This document shows positions 8,747 to 17,832 of a stretch of DNA of 64,000 nucleotides, one piece after another. The stretch covers positions 62,001 to 126,000 of the forward strand of contig CALJOM010000002.1 in the NCBI GenBank assembly GCA_937981765.1, written 5' to 3'. A program made the translations under genes and the position numbers. Every line of letters begins with the position of its first letter. Position 1 is the stretch's first letter. Below the pieces are notes generated by a model, which made no database searches, was not told where the DNA came from, and saw only the letters and a list, made by a program, of their open reading frames with translations. Source of the DNA: an uncultured Bacteroidales bacterium (GTDB lineage Bacteria; Bacteroidota; Bacteroidia; Bacteroidales; Salinivirgaceae).

Positions 8747-10900
8747 ATGAAAGTTTATCAGCCTAACGAGATCAAAAACATCGCCCTTGTAGGGAGTTCG
8801 GGATCGGGAAAAACAACATTGGCCGAAGCTATGCTTTTTGCCGGTGGGGTAATTAACCGTAGGGGCGACATCGAGAACAACAATACCGTATCCGATTATC
8901 GTGAAATTGAGCACGAACAAGGTCGCTCGGTTTATTCAACGGTAATGTACACCGAATTTCAAAATAAAAAAATCAATATTTTAGACACTCCGGGACTCGA
9001 TGACTTCAAAGGCCAGGTGGTAAGTAGCCTAGTGGCTGCCGACAGTGCTGTGCTACTGATTAATGCTCAGCAAGGCTTTGAAGTTGGTACCGAACTGGTT
9101 GCACGGAATATCGACCGTGTTAACAGGCCTATGTTTATCGCCGTTAATCAACTGGACCATGAAAAGGCCAACTTCGAAAAATGTATCGACGACCTTCACG
9201 CTCGGTTTGGCAATAAGGCTGTTATTGTTCAATATCCGGTTAATCCTGGTTTAGGATTTGATGCTGTGGTTGATGTTCTAAAAATGAAGATGTATAAATG
9301 GAAGCCCGAAGGTGGGGCACCTGAAGTACTCGACATTCCAGCCAGTGAGCAATCTAAAGCCGAAGAACTACATAACAAATTGGTTGAGGCTGCAGCCGAA
9401 AACGATGAAAATCTGATGGAGCTCTTTTTTGAGTCGGGCTCTCTCGACGAAGATCATATGAGGCAGGGAATTAGCAAAGGAATTTTGAGCCGCTCAATGT
9501 TCCCCATTTTGTGTATGTCTGCCAAACGCGATATGGGAATTCGTCGGTTCATGGAGTTCGTAAACAACGTGGCACCATTAGCTAGCGAAGTACCACCAAT
9601 GGTTGATACTGATGGGGAAGCGCATCCCTACGATGTAAAAGCTCCCGTTTCTATTTTTGTGTTCAAAACATCGGTTGAGGAACATATCGGCGAGGTAAGT
9701 TATTTTAAAGTTGTTACAGGTGTGTTGAAGGAGGGGGTTGATTTAATCAATCGCCGTACCGGCAATAAAGAACGATTCTCACAGATAACTTTTGTGAATG
9801 GAAAGAACCGTACCAAAGTAACGGAAATTTGCGCCGGTGACATTGGGGCAGTTTTAAAACTTAAAGACAGCCGAACAAGTGATACTTTTAGCGATAAAGA
9901 TGCCGATTGGATATATCAACCAATTCAATTCCCCGCCCCCAAGTTCAGAACAGCGGTTAAAGCCGTAAGCGAATCGGACGAAGAAAAGCTTGCTGAAACT
10001 ATCAACCGCCTATCTAGCGAAGACCCCACTATAGTTATGGAAATGAGTGTTGAATTACGCCAGATGATTATTCACGGCCAAGGCGAATTCCATTTGAACA
10101 CCATGAAATGGCAAATCGAAAAACTCTTCAAAATACCCATTCAGTTTGTCGAACCAAAAATTCCGTATCGTGAAACTATTACTAAACCAGCCCGTGCCGA
10201 TTATCGTCACAAAAAACAATCCGGAGGTGCAGGCCAGTTTGGAGAGGTGCATTTAATCATCGAACCTTATTACGAGGGGATGCCCGATCCAAAATCTTTC
10301 AAATTCCCGGAAGGAGAATTTTCGGTATCGGTTCGCGGTGTTGAAGAGCACAACCTATCGTGGGGTGGAAAACTGGTGTATGTGAATAGCATTGTGGGTG
10401 GAGCTATCGATGCCCGTTTTATGCCGGCAATTCTTAAAGGAATCATGGAAAAGATGGAACGAGGCCCTCTAACCGGTTCTTACGCACGCGATATTCGCGT
10501 TATTGTTTACGACGGAAAGATGCACCCGGTGGATTCTAACGAAATCTCGTTTAAACTTGCCGGTAGTAAAGCCTTCAGCGAAGCATTCCGCAAAGCTGCA
10601 CCCAAAATTCTGGAACCTATTTACCGAGTAGAAGTGCTCGTCCCCTCCGATTACATGGGCGACATTATGAGCGACCTGCAAACACGTAGAGCTATGATTG
10701 AAGGTATGATAAGCGAAGGTTCGCACGAAAAAATCACAGCTCGTGTTCCTCTTGCTGAGATGAATAAGTATGCTACAACCTTAAGTTCGTTAACATCCGG
10801 AAAAGCTACTTACACTATGGAGTTCCTTGAATATGCTCCCGTTCCGGGTGAAATTCAGGAAAAACTTCTTAAAGCATACGCTGAGGAAGAAGAGGAATAG
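8747..10900 (+). CDS. EF-G2, elongation factor G paralogue
   Basis: This 717-residue protein has the five-domain EF-G layout: a GTPase domain to about residue 290, a beta-barrel domain II, and domains III-V ending with the EF-G C-terminal fold. It is not the main fusA product. The P-loop is GSSGSGKT (16-23), the G3 motif is DTPGLDDF with Leu84 in place of the catalytic His, and NKxD is replaced by NQLD. Bacteroides EF-G2 is known to support translation during starvation without measurable GTPase activity, and the His-to-Leu change agrees with this. It is monocistronic, with its own promoter and an intrinsic terminator at 10929. No ribosomal-protein genes are adjacent. Confidence 0.88.
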   Translation: MKVYQPNEIKNIALVGSSGSGKTTLAEAMLFAGGVINRRGDIENNNTVSDYREIEHEQGRSVYSTVMYTEFQNKKINILDTPGLDDFKGQVVSSLVAADSAVLLINAQQGFEVGTELVARNIDRVNRPMFIAVNQLDHEKANFEKCIDDLHARFGNKAVIVQYPVNPGLGFDAVVDVLKMKMYKWKPEGGAPEVLDIPASEQSKAEELHNKLVEAAAENDENLMELFFESGSLDEDHMRQGISKGILSRSMFPILCMSAKRDMGIRRFMEFVNNVAPLASEVPPMVDTDGEAHPYDVKAPVSIFVFKTSVEEHIGEVSYFKVVTGVLKEGVDLINRRTGNKERFSQITFVNGKNRTKVTEICAGDIGAVLKLKDSRTSDTFSDKDADWIYQPIQFPAPKFRTAVKAVSESDEEKLAETINRLSSEDPTIVMEMSVELRQMIIHGQGEFHLNTMKWQIEKLFKIPIQFVEPKIPYRETITKPARADYRHKKQSGGAGQFGEVHLIIEPYYEGMPDPKSFKFPEGEFSVSVRGVEEHNLSWGGKLVYVNSIVGGAIDARFMPAILKGIMEKMERGPLTGSYARDIRVIVYDGKMHPVDSNEISFKLAGSKAFSEAFRKAAPKILEPIYRVEVLVPSDYMGDIMSDLQTRRAMIEGMISEGSHEKITARVPLAEMNKYATTLSSLTSGKATYTMEFLEYAPVPGEIQEKLLKAYAEEEEE

Positions 10901-10928
10901 GGAATTCAAACTTATCTTCAATAAATTG

Positions 10929-10958
10929 AGGAGGCTGCTTTTGGGTAGCCTCCTTTTT
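10929..10958 (+). terminator. Intrinsic terminator after EF-G2
   Basis: An eight-base stem (arms near 10929-10936 and 10947-10954) with a ten-base loop is followed by a T-run, 29 bases after the EF-G2 stop codon. Confidence 0.85.
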
Positions 10959-11058
10959 ATTGATTTTGACATGAGGCGCTTACTATTAAGTGGGAGACCT
11001 TAATGGCTCACAACCAATAAAAATTCCTATTTTTACATAAAATTTCCAAACATGCCAT

Positions 11059-11940
11059 ATGAACCCAATTTATTCCATGACCGGCTTCGGGCGAGCTGAA
11101 GGGAGATACAAACACAAACGGATGGTAGTCGAAATACGGTCGCTCAACAGCAAAAACTTCGATTTAACGGTTAAAATACCTTCCTTTTATCGGGAAAAAG
11201 AATACGAAATCCGAGAAAAATTAGCCGAATCCATAGTTCGAGGGAAAATAGAGTTTTTACTCACTGTGGAGCTCGATGCAAGTGAAACCGCAGCAAAAAT
11301 TAACCCGGGAGTATTTCTTAGTTACTACGAACAACTTAAAGAGATATATTCCCAAATCAACAAGCCTTTAGATAGTGTAATTCTTAGTTCAATCACTCGA
11401 TTTCCGGATATTTTTGAAACCCCGCGTGAAGTTTTATCCGATGAAGAGTGGCAAGTAGTTGATGAATTGATTAATACAGCTCTTTCAGAGTTTTTAAATT
11501 ATCGAAAAACTGAGGGAGAGTCGATACGAATTGATATGACCCAGAAAGTTAGCGTGATTTCTCAACTGCTCGACACCATTACCTCCATTGCGCCTTCACG
11601 TGAACAACTTGTCAGAGATCGACTTCATGGTGCATTGGCCAAGTTATCCCAACCCGAAAAGTTCGACCCAAACCGTTTTGAACAGGAAATACTTTACTAC
11701 CTTGAAAAAATGGATATTAATGAAGAACAAACCCGACTGAGGCAACATATCCGATACTTTTATGAAACTACAAACACCGGTGGAGATGTAGGTCGAAAAC
11801 TTGGGTTTATTGCCCAGGAAATGGGACGAGAAATCAATACACTTGGATCAAAAGCCGCCAGTTACGATATTCAGCACCTTGTAGTGCAAATGAAAGACAA
11901 TTTAGAACAAATCAAGGAACAGGTTTTAAATATTTTGTGA
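11059..11940 (+). CDS. YicC/YloC family endoribonuclease
   Basis: This 293-residue protein starts with the family hallmark SMTGFGRAEG and ends with the conserved segment LGSKAASYDIQHLVVQMKDNLEQIKEQVLNI. YicC proteins have been described as endoribonucleases that act on small RNAs and stationary-phase transcripts; the targets here are unknown. The length is typical (about 290). A TATTTTTA box at 11028-11035 is a plausible -7 element. The stop codon TGA overlaps the ATG of gmk, a gene order (yicC-gmk) widely conserved in bacteria and here extended by nadD, which supports co-transcription. Confidence 0.9.
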   Translation: MNPIYSMTGFGRAEGRYKHKRMVVEIRSLNSKNFDLTVKIPSFYREKEYEIREKLAESIVRGKIEFLLTVELDASETAAKINPGVFLSYYEQLKEIYSQINKPLDSVILSSITRFPDIFETPREVLSDEEWQVVDELINTALSEFLNYRKTEGESIRIDMTQKVSVISQLLDTITSIAPSREQLVRDRLHGALAKLSQPEKFDPNRFEQEILYYLEKMDINEEQTRLRQHIRYFYETTNTGGDVGRKLGFIAQEMGREINTLGSKAASYDIQHLVVQMKDNLEQIKEQVLNIL

Positions 11941-12509
11941 TGGATACCAATAAAGTTATCGTTATCAGTGCTCCTTCGGGTAGTGGGAAAACCACATTAA
12001 TCCGATATCTGATGGAAACAATGCCAGTATTTGAATTCAGTATATCAGCTACAAGTAGAGCTCCAAGGCAAGGGGAGCAACATGGTAAAGACTACTATTT
12101 TTTAAGTGCCGAAGAATTTCGAAAAAAGATTCAAAACAGTGAATTTGTTGAATGGGAAGAGGTTTATCCCGGCCGCTACTATGGCACCTTAAAATCCGAA
12201 TTGCAACGGATACGTGATAACGGGAAAATTGCTTTGTTTGACGTAGACGTTGTTGGAGGTGTGAATCTAAAAAACAAGTTTGGGGAACAGGCTCTCTCTG
12301 TTTTTATTAAGCCGCCATCGTTGGAAATACTTGAACAACGGTTGCGTATCAGAGGCACTGATTCTGAAGAGGAGATTCAAACTCGATTAAAAAAAGCGGC
12401 GTTTGAGTTAACTTTTGAGTCGAAATTCGATATTGTGATTGTAAACCAAACTCTCGAAACTTCTAAGCCAAAGATTCTTAGTGTTGTGGAGGCTTTTTTG
12501 AAAAATTAA
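11940..12509 (+). CDS. gmk: Guanylate kinase
   Basis: This 189-residue kinase converts GMP plus ATP to GDP plus ADP. It has the P-loop APSGSGKTT (about residues 11-19), the GMP-binding segment SATSRAPRQGEQHGKDYYFL, and the lid/base region around RIRGTDSEEEIQTRL. ATG 11940 overlaps the stop codon of yicC in a TGATG arrangement; the GTG three bases earlier is less likely. The length matches the bacterial enzyme (about 190-205). The stop codon in turn overlaps the nadD start (TAATG), so the three genes form one operon. Confidence 0.95.
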   Translation: MDTNKVIVISAPSGSGKTTLIRYLMETMPVFEFSISATSRAPRQGEQHGKDYYFLSAEEFRKKIQNSEFVEWEEVYPGRYYGTLKSELQRIRDNGKIALFDVDVVGGVNLKNKFGEQALSVFIKPPSLEILEQRLRIRGTDSEEEIQTRLKKAAFELTFESKFDIVIVNQTLETSKPKILSVVEAFLKN

Positions 12510-13114
12510 TGCTAACCTTGGGTTTTGCGATGAAAAAGCAAACTACCATAGGATTGTTTTTCGGGACATTTAACCCGATACATATCGGTCATTTGGTAAT
12601 AGCCAATTACATAAAAGAATACGCACCAATAACCGAACTATGGTTTGTTATAAGCCCACAAAGCCCGTTTAAAAAAAATCAAACCATTACCGACGATCGG
12701 CACAGGCTGGAAATGGTTAACCTAGCTATTGATAAGGCTTCGGGTTACAGAGCCTCAGATATTGAGTTTTATATGCCAAAACCATCCTATACTATTGATA
12801 CCATTGGTTATCTGATGGATAAATATCCCACTAAAAAATTTTCCATAATCATGGGAGCCGATAATTTGGCAACGTTGCATCAATGGAAAAATGCCGAAAG
12901 GTTGGTGGAACTTTGCCAGATCATAGTCTATCCACGGCCCGGATATGAACCCATAAACTCAAATCTAAACGCTAATGTTTTGGTTGTAAATGCCCCGTTG
13001 ATGGAAATTAGCTCTAGCTTTATCCGCGAGGCTATCAAAGAGAAGCGAGATGTTCAATTTTTTCTGCCGCCAAAAGTGTGGGATTATATCTGCAAAATGG
13101 ATCTTTATCGCTGA
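12509..13114 (+). CDS. nadD: Nicotinate-nucleotide adenylyltransferase
   Basis: This protein of 201 residues transfers AMP from ATP to nicotinate mononucleotide in NAD synthesis. The nucleotidyltransferase motif GTFNPIHIGH lies near the N-terminus, IIMGADNL is the internal family motif, and ISSSFIREAI is the C-terminal SxxxIR motif. The ATG at 12509 overlaps the gmk stop codon (TAATG). An in-frame ATG at 12530 would give MKKQTTIGLFFG and a 194-residue protein closer to the usual family start, so either is possible. Its stop codon abuts the convergent response regulator gene. Confidence 0.93.
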   Translation: MLTLGFAMKKQTTIGLFFGTFNPIHIGHLVIANYIKEYAPITELWFVISPQSPFKKNQTITDDRHRLEMVNLAIDKASGYRASDIEFYMPKPSYTIDTIGYLMDKYPTKKFSIIMGADNLATLHQWKNAERLVELCQIIVYPRPGYEPINSNLNANVLVVNAPLMEISSSFIREAIKEKRDVQFFLPPKVWDYICKMDLYR

Positions 13115-13492
13115 TTAATTCTTATGTTCCAGAAGAATTTCCTCTATTTTTGCGAGAATGTTGGTAATAATTACCGGCTTTTTGATAAAAAGTCTCGCTC
13201 CTAGCGAAAAAGCTTTTTGCATATCTTGTTCCGACGATCGAGCTGAAAGAATTATTATCGGAATTTTGTTGTTCGACTGTTTTAAGTGTTCCAGAACATG
13301 AAAACCACTTGTCTCGGGCATCATTATATCAAGTAATACCAGGTCGGGCCTTTCCTGGTAGATTTTCTCCAAGGCTTCCTTGCCGCTTTTAGCCTTCGCT
13401 ACCCGGTAATTGAACTCTTTAAGCACTTCTTCTAGAAGGAAAAGGTTGCTTTCGGAGTCGTCAACTACTAGTATCTTAGGCCTTTCTGACAT
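13115..13492 (-). CDS. Single-domain response regulator (CheY-like)
   Basis: This 125-residue stand-alone receiver has the acidic pair DD at residues 11-12, phospho-acceptor Asp55 in LVLLDIMMPE, a conserved Ser in ILSAR, and the lysine of FIKKPV. There is no output domain and no adjacent histidine kinase. The partner could be one of the sensor proteins elsewhere in the genome, or the module may work by protein-protein contact. It is convergent with nadD, with no bases between the two genes. Confidence 0.9.
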   Translation of the reverse strand: MSERPKILVVDDSESNLFLLEEVLKEFNYRVAKAKSGKEALEKIYQERPDLVLLDIMMPETSGFHVLEHLKQSNNKIPIIILSARSSEQDMQKAFSLGARLFIKKPVIITNILAKIEEILLEHKN

Positions 13493-13650
13493 TGCTGGTG
13501 GATTTTGCTGAATTTTTTAGTTTCCCTACAAGGAGCTAACAAGCTTGGATTGAAAAAGTTTTGCCGAACTCTTAGACGAAAGCAAAAAATATTCCATACT
13601 TTGAACAAATGCCCCTTAAAATAAGAGGTTACAGTTCTTATTGGAACAAC

Positions 13651-14289
13651 TTATAATGGGATAAGTCCATTCTTAACAGCGTAGATGATTAAGGCTGCCG
13701 TATTTTTAGAGCCTGTTTTATCGAGTAAACTAGCCCGATGCCCATCAACGGTGCGGCGGCTAATGTTGAGCCTCTCGGCTATTTCTTGATTAGAATACCC
13801 CTTGCAGATTTCCTGCAAAATTTCAAGTTCACGTGAACTTAAACGGTTGTGGTTTTTGTGTGTGGCGTTAATCTCGACCGACTTTCGGATTAATTCGGGA
13901 GAAAAGTAATTATCGCCTTCCAAAACACGAGTTATGGCTTTTTGTAGTTCACCAGGGTCGGATGTTTTTAACAAGAAACCAGAAACGCCAATGTCAACCA
14001 TACGTTGAAAAAATGGTAATTCGTCGAACATGGTAAGAACTATTATTTTTAATTCAGGCCGTATGGTTAGTGCTTTTTGTGCTGCCTCAAAGCCGTCTAT
14101 CTGCGGCATTTTTATGTCCATAATTACCAAATCGGGCTGGAGAACAGGTAAGCGCTCAAGGAATGTTCGACCATTTTCTGCTTCACCAATAATTTGAAGG
14201 TTATCAATTGCTTGTAGCGATAGAATCAAGCCTTTTCGGAAAAGGGCATGGTCGTCAACCACCATTACTTTAAGTTTCTTCTGAGGCAT
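13651..14289 (-). CDS. NarL/FixJ-type response regulator
   Basis: This 212-residue protein has an N-terminal receiver (DD at 12-13, Asp58 in DLVIMDIKMPQ, Lys in FLLKTSDP) and a C-terminal LuxR-type helix-turn-helix at about residues 145-205. The latter has the signature LSSRELEILQEICKGYSNQEIAE followed by NISRRTVDGHRASL, split here only by one residue. It is a DNA-binding transcription regulator. No kinase is adjacent. It is transcribed divergently from pheT from its own promoter at 14338-14369. The target genes are unknown. Confidence 0.92.
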   Translation of the reverse strand: MPQKKLKVMVVDDHALFRKGLILSLQAIDNLQIIGEAENGRTFLERLPVLQPDLVIMDIKMPQIDGFEAAQKALTIRPELKIIVLTMFDELPFFQRMVDIGVSGFLLKTSDPGELQKAITRVLEGDNYFSPELIRKSVEINATHKNHNRLSSRELEILQEICKGYSNQEIAERLNISRRTVDGHRASLLDKTGSKNTAALIIYAVKNGLIPL

Positions 14290-14337
14290 AACTAGGTGTT
14301 TTCCCTCGGTAAAAATAATTTTTTGTCAACTCTTTTC

Positions 14338-14369
14338 CAAATTTATTAACAAGAATAGTGTGTGTCAAA
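14338..14369 (-). promoter_or_regulatory. Promoter of the LuxR-type response regulator
   Basis: On the minus strand a TTTG at 14366-14369 is followed after 20 bases by TAAATTTG at 14338-14345, a full match to the Bacteroidota -33/-7 consensus. The predicted leader is about 40 bases. Confidence 0.7.
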
Positions 14370-14388
14370 ATAGGGCAGATTACAAGCA

Positions 14389-14416
14389 TTGATGAGATAA
14401 AATTTCGTAACTTTGC
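14389..14416 (+). promoter_or_regulatory. Promoter of pheT
   Basis: TTG at 14389-14391 and TAACTTTG at 14409-14416 form a -33/-7 pair with 17 bases between. The implied leader of about 105 bases before ATG 14528 is long for this window, but no attenuator hairpin or T-box features were recognised in it. Confidence 0.6.
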
Positions 14417-14527
14417 ATGGCAGCAGAATATATTTAAAAAATAATGGTCGGGTTATGACGTTGGAGAAAGCCCTTAAAACCAAAGGAAATACTGCAATCT
14501 TAACTTTAAATACAAAAAATATCGCTC

Positions 14528-16975
14528 ATGAACATTTCATACAACTGGCTTAAAGAGTACGTGTATCTTCACGAAACACCTCAGGAACTCGAAAAAATTT
14601 TAACATCCATAGGACTTGAGGTTGAGAGTTTAGAAGAGGTTGAAAGCATAAAAGGTGGCCTAAAAGGAGTTGTAATTGGTAAAGTTGTAGAATGTCGTCC
14701 GCATCCAAATTCCGACCATCTTCATTTAACCAAGGTTGATGTAGGTACGGGCGAGCTACTCGATATTGTCTGCGGTGCTCCCAACGTAGCCGCTAATCAG
14801 AAAGTTGTGGTGGCTACGGTTGGCGCTAAACTCTACATGGGCGGTAAGGAGTTGGAAATTAAAAAGGCCAAAATACGCGGCGAAAATTCACTGGGGATGA
14901 TATGTGCCGAGGATGAAATTGGCCTTGGAATTTCGCACGATGGAATTATGGTGCTGCCTAACGATGCTAAAGTAGGGCTCTCCGCTGCAGAGTATTTTGG
15001 ATTAACCAGCGACTGGGTTTTTTCAATCGGGTTGACACCAAATCGTGTTGATGCTGCATCGCATCTTGGCATAGCCCGCGATTTGGCGGCTTATTTTAGT
15101 ATTCGTGATCCGCGTAAGCTAATTAAACCGGACATATCTCAATTTGCTGTTGACGTTACTAATAATCCGGTCTCCATACACGTTGAGGACATCGAAGGAT
15201 GTTATCGTTATTCGGGAATAACCATTGAGGGAGTAACGGTTCAGGAATCGCCAAAATGGCTAAAAGATAGGCTGGTTTCTCTCGGAATGAAACCAATTAA
15301 CAATGTAGTTGACATAACAAATTTCGTTTTACACGAGTTGGGGCAACCCCTTCACGCTTTCGATATAAATAAAATTACCGGAAATAAGGTGGTGATAAAA
15401 TCGCTCCCAGCCGGTACCCCTTTTGTGACCTTGGATGGTCAGGATCTGAAACTTCAGGCCGACGATCTTATGATATGCAATGCTGAAGAAGGTATGTGTT
15501 TGGCCGGCATCCTTGGTGGGCTAAAAAGCAGAGTTACCGAGCAAACCACGCGGGTTTTTCTGGAGAGTGCGTGGTTCAGTCCCGTTAGAATTCGTAAAAC
15601 CGCTCGTCGGCATGGGCTTGCCACCGATGCCTCGTTCAGGTTCGAAAGGGGTACCGACCCGAATATGGTAATTGTGGCTCTGAAACGTGCAGCCATGCTA
15701 ATAAAACACGTTGCCGGCGGCAAAATAACTTCTGAAATTATTGATATTCAGTCGAAACCCATAACGGATTTTAAAATATCGTTCAACATCCCCAGATTTT
15801 ACGCTTTTGCTGGTGAAAAAATTCCCGTAGAAACAATACGCACACTCCTTCAGGCGTTGGAAATAAAAATCGATGAAACTAATCCCAATACTTGGCAGCT
15901 ATCGGTTCCACCATATCGTGTTGATGTGTTGCGGGAGGCCGACATTGCCGAAGAAATTCTTCGACTCTACGGATATAACAATGTTACAATTCCGGAACAA
16001 ATGGTTACCAGCGTAACTGTTAGTCCCAAACCCAATCCGGAACTCCTTCAGGATAAAATTAGCACCATGCTTGTTGCCGAAGGTTATACAGAAATGATGA
16101 ATAATTCTATTACCAAGGCAAGTTACTACGAAAATAGTCAAGTTTTCGATCCGTCGCACATGGTTCGGATTATGAATCCTTTAAGCAGCGATCTGAATTG
16201 CTTGCGAATGACAATGTTTTTTGGCGGGTTAGAAACATTGCAACGAAATCGCAACCGTCAACGTCAGAATATGAAGTTTTTTGAGTTTGGGAAGGTCTAT
16301 TTCTGTAACGACGTTAAAAGCAAACATGCACTCAAGTCATATAAAGAAACCTACAAACTGGCGCTAATTGCAACGGGTAATCGTTACGAACCAAATTGGA
16401 ATCAACCAGAAACACCGTTAAGCTTTTTTGATATTAAAGCCACTACTGAAAATATTTTTATCAAGATGGGGGTTAATTTTGGTTTGTTGACTACCCAACC
16501 CCTTGAAAACGAATATTGTCTCGAAGGTCTAATTTACTCCTATAAAAACAAAGAATTGGCCCAAATTTGGACAATTCGGAGCAAGATTGCTAAAATGTTC
16601 GACCTCTCATCCCCTCTATTTTATGTTGAAATCGACTGGGAGATGCTGTTGGCCATAAACGGTAATCACAAGGTTACGTTTGCAGAAATGCCCAAGTTTC
16701 CTTGGGTTCGCCGCGATTTGGCATTGTTGGTTGATAATAGCGTTAGTTATAAGCAAATGAAAGAGCTGGCCTTCCGGACCGAGCGAAATCTACTGAAGGA
16801 AGTCGGATTGTTTGATGTTTATACTGGCGATAAGATTGCTGCCGGAAAGAAATCGTATGCGATGTATTTTATTCTCCAGGATGAGAATAAAACGCTTACC
16901 GATCAGCAAATCGACAAAATCATGGAAAGGCTTGTTCAGGCCTTCCAACGTGAATTAGGCGCTGTTCTGCGGTAG
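14528..16975 (+). CDS. pheT: Phenylalanyl-tRNA synthetase beta subunit
   Basis: This 815-residue subunit pairs with PheS to charge tRNAPhe. The order of domains is standard: an N-terminal MNISYNWLKEYV start, an EMAP-like tRNA-binding domain (about 40-150; VVECRPHPNSDHLHLTKVDV), the B3/B4 editing region, the B5 domain, a catalytic-like core (about 480-690), and a C-terminal FDX-ACB anticodon-binding domain starting near FPWVRRDLALLVD. The length is slightly above that of E. coli PheT (795). pheS is not in the window, so the two subunit genes are unlinked, as is common in Bacteroidota. Confidence 0.97.
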   Translation: MNISYNWLKEYVYLHETPQELEKILTSIGLEVESLEEVESIKGGLKGVVIGKVVECRPHPNSDHLHLTKVDVGTGELLDIVCGAPNVAANQKVVVATVGAKLYMGGKELEIKKAKIRGENSLGMICAEDEIGLGISHDGIMVLPNDAKVGLSAAEYFGLTSDWVFSIGLTPNRVDAASHLGIARDLAAYFSIRDPRKLIKPDISQFAVDVTNNPVSIHVEDIEGCYRYSGITIEGVTVQESPKWLKDRLVSLGMKPINNVVDITNFVLHELGQPLHAFDINKITGNKVVIKSLPAGTPFVTLDGQDLKLQADDLMICNAEEGMCLAGILGGLKSRVTEQTTRVFLESAWFSPVRIRKTARRHGLATDASFRFERGTDPNMVIVALKRAAMLIKHVAGGKITSEIIDIQSKPITDFKISFNIPRFYAFAGEKIPVETIRTLLQALEIKIDETNPNTWQLSVPPYRVDVLREADIAEEILRLYGYNNVTIPEQMVTSVTVSPKPNPELLQDKISTMLVAEGYTEMMNNSITKASYYENSQVFDPSHMVRIMNPLSSDLNCLRMTMFFGGLETLQRNRNRQRQNMKFFEFGKVYFCNDVKSKHALKSYKETYKLALIATGNRYEPNWNQPETPLSFFDIKATTENIFIKMGVNFGLLTTQPLENEYCLEGLIYSYKNKELAQIWTIRSKIAKMFDLSSPLFYVEIDWEMLLAINGNHKVTFAEMPKFPWVRRDLALLVDNSVSYKQMKELAFRTERNLLKEVGLFDVYTGDKIAAGKKSYAMYFILQDENKTLTDQQIDKIMERLVQAFQRELGAVLR

Positions 16976-16993
16976 GTAGTCGAAATGGCTAGG

Positions 16994-17017
16994 TTTCCCC
17001 CTTTGGGGAAATTTCCC
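16994..17017 (+). terminator. Hairpin after pheT
   Basis: TTTCCCC at 16994-17000 pairs with GGGGAAA at 17005-17011 around a four-base loop, followed by a weak T-stretch, 18 bases after the pheT stop codon and before the convergent xdhC gene. It may serve either direction. Confidence 0.5.
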
Positions 17018-17046
17018 ATAACTTTCGTGATAAATCAGGGTATGGA

Positions 17047-17817
17047 TTACTTTAGTGTTTTATTGTTCTTAATATCGATAAGTCGGGCAACAACGCTAAT
17101 TGCAATTTCGCGTGGGGTTTGAGTATTAATAGGCACTCCCATCGGCATATCGATATTTTGCGCTTCTTCGGGAGATAGCAGGTTGTTTTTAATCCCGTTT
17201 TCTCTAATCTGCTGAGCTTTATGTTTGCTGGCAAGGACTCCCAGGTAGGTTAATCCATGTTTAGCCAATTTGTGAGTGAGGAATGTGTCGGTTTGATGTG
17301 ACGGCGTTGAAATCACCACGTAGTCGGATTTTTCGAACTCAATTTTTTCCAAAGCTTCTTCATATTCCATAGTAATGCATTGTGCAAACGTTGTGTCGAA
17401 CTCTTCAAAAATATGTGGTCTGGGGTCAATAAAACGGACATTGAAGCCTACTTCGTTGGCATATCGGCCAATTTCGCGACCTACATGGCCGGCGCCAAAG
17501 ATATAAAGTTGCGGATTAGGTATAATTGGTTCGAAATATACTATAGCTAATTCTGAATGTTCTACGTCGCGATTTTCACACAAAGAAAAGTTTTCAGTTA
17601 AAGGTTTTCCCGACTTTAAAACAGCCAGAGCTTTAGAAATTACCTCCTTTTCTAATTTGCCGCCACCAATTGTGCCAATGCACATCCCTGTGGGTAACAC
17701 TAGCATTTTTGTTCCCGCTTTCCTGGGGCTATGTCCTTTTACATCGATTAAAATGGCTAATATGCCCGATTGATTTTTTTCAAGCAATTTTGCAATTTCA
17801 ATGTAAATGTTATCCAT
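17047..17817 (-). CDS. XdhC/CoxI-family molybdenum cofactor chaperone-like protein
   Basis: This 256-residue protein has the N-terminal XdhC domain (KGHSPRKAGTKMLV and the GTIGGGKLE motif). The C-terminal Rossmann domain has LYIFGAGHVGREIGRYANEVG at about residues 98-118, split here as two motifs FGAGHVG and GFNVRFIDPRP. XdhC proteins bind molybdenum cofactor and help sulfurate and insert it into xanthine dehydrogenase-type enzymes. No molybdoenzyme gene is in the window. ATG 17817 is chosen; the TTG two codons upstream is unlikely. It starts 15 bases after the SpoIIE-phosphatase stop codon, so the two are likely co-transcribed. Confidence 0.88.
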   Translation of the reverse strand: MDNIYIEIAKLLEKNQSGILAILIDVKGHSPRKAGTKMLVLPTGMCIGTIGGGKLEKEVISKALAVLKSGKPLTENFSLCENRDVEHSELAIVYFEPIIPNPQLYIFGAGHVGREIGRYANEVGFNVRFIDPRPHIFEEFDTTFAQCITMEYEEALEKIEFEKSDYVVISTPSHQTDTFLTHKLAKHGLTYLGVLASKHKAQQIRENGIKNNLLSPEEAQNIDMPMGVPINTQTPREIAISVVARLIDIKNNKTLK

Positions 17818-17832
17818 AGCCAATAGGACAGT

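Noticed and set aside
14420-14527. A leader-peptide attenuator for pheT
   Set aside because: The leader is about 105 bases but holds no Phe-rich short ORF and no terminator-like hairpin.
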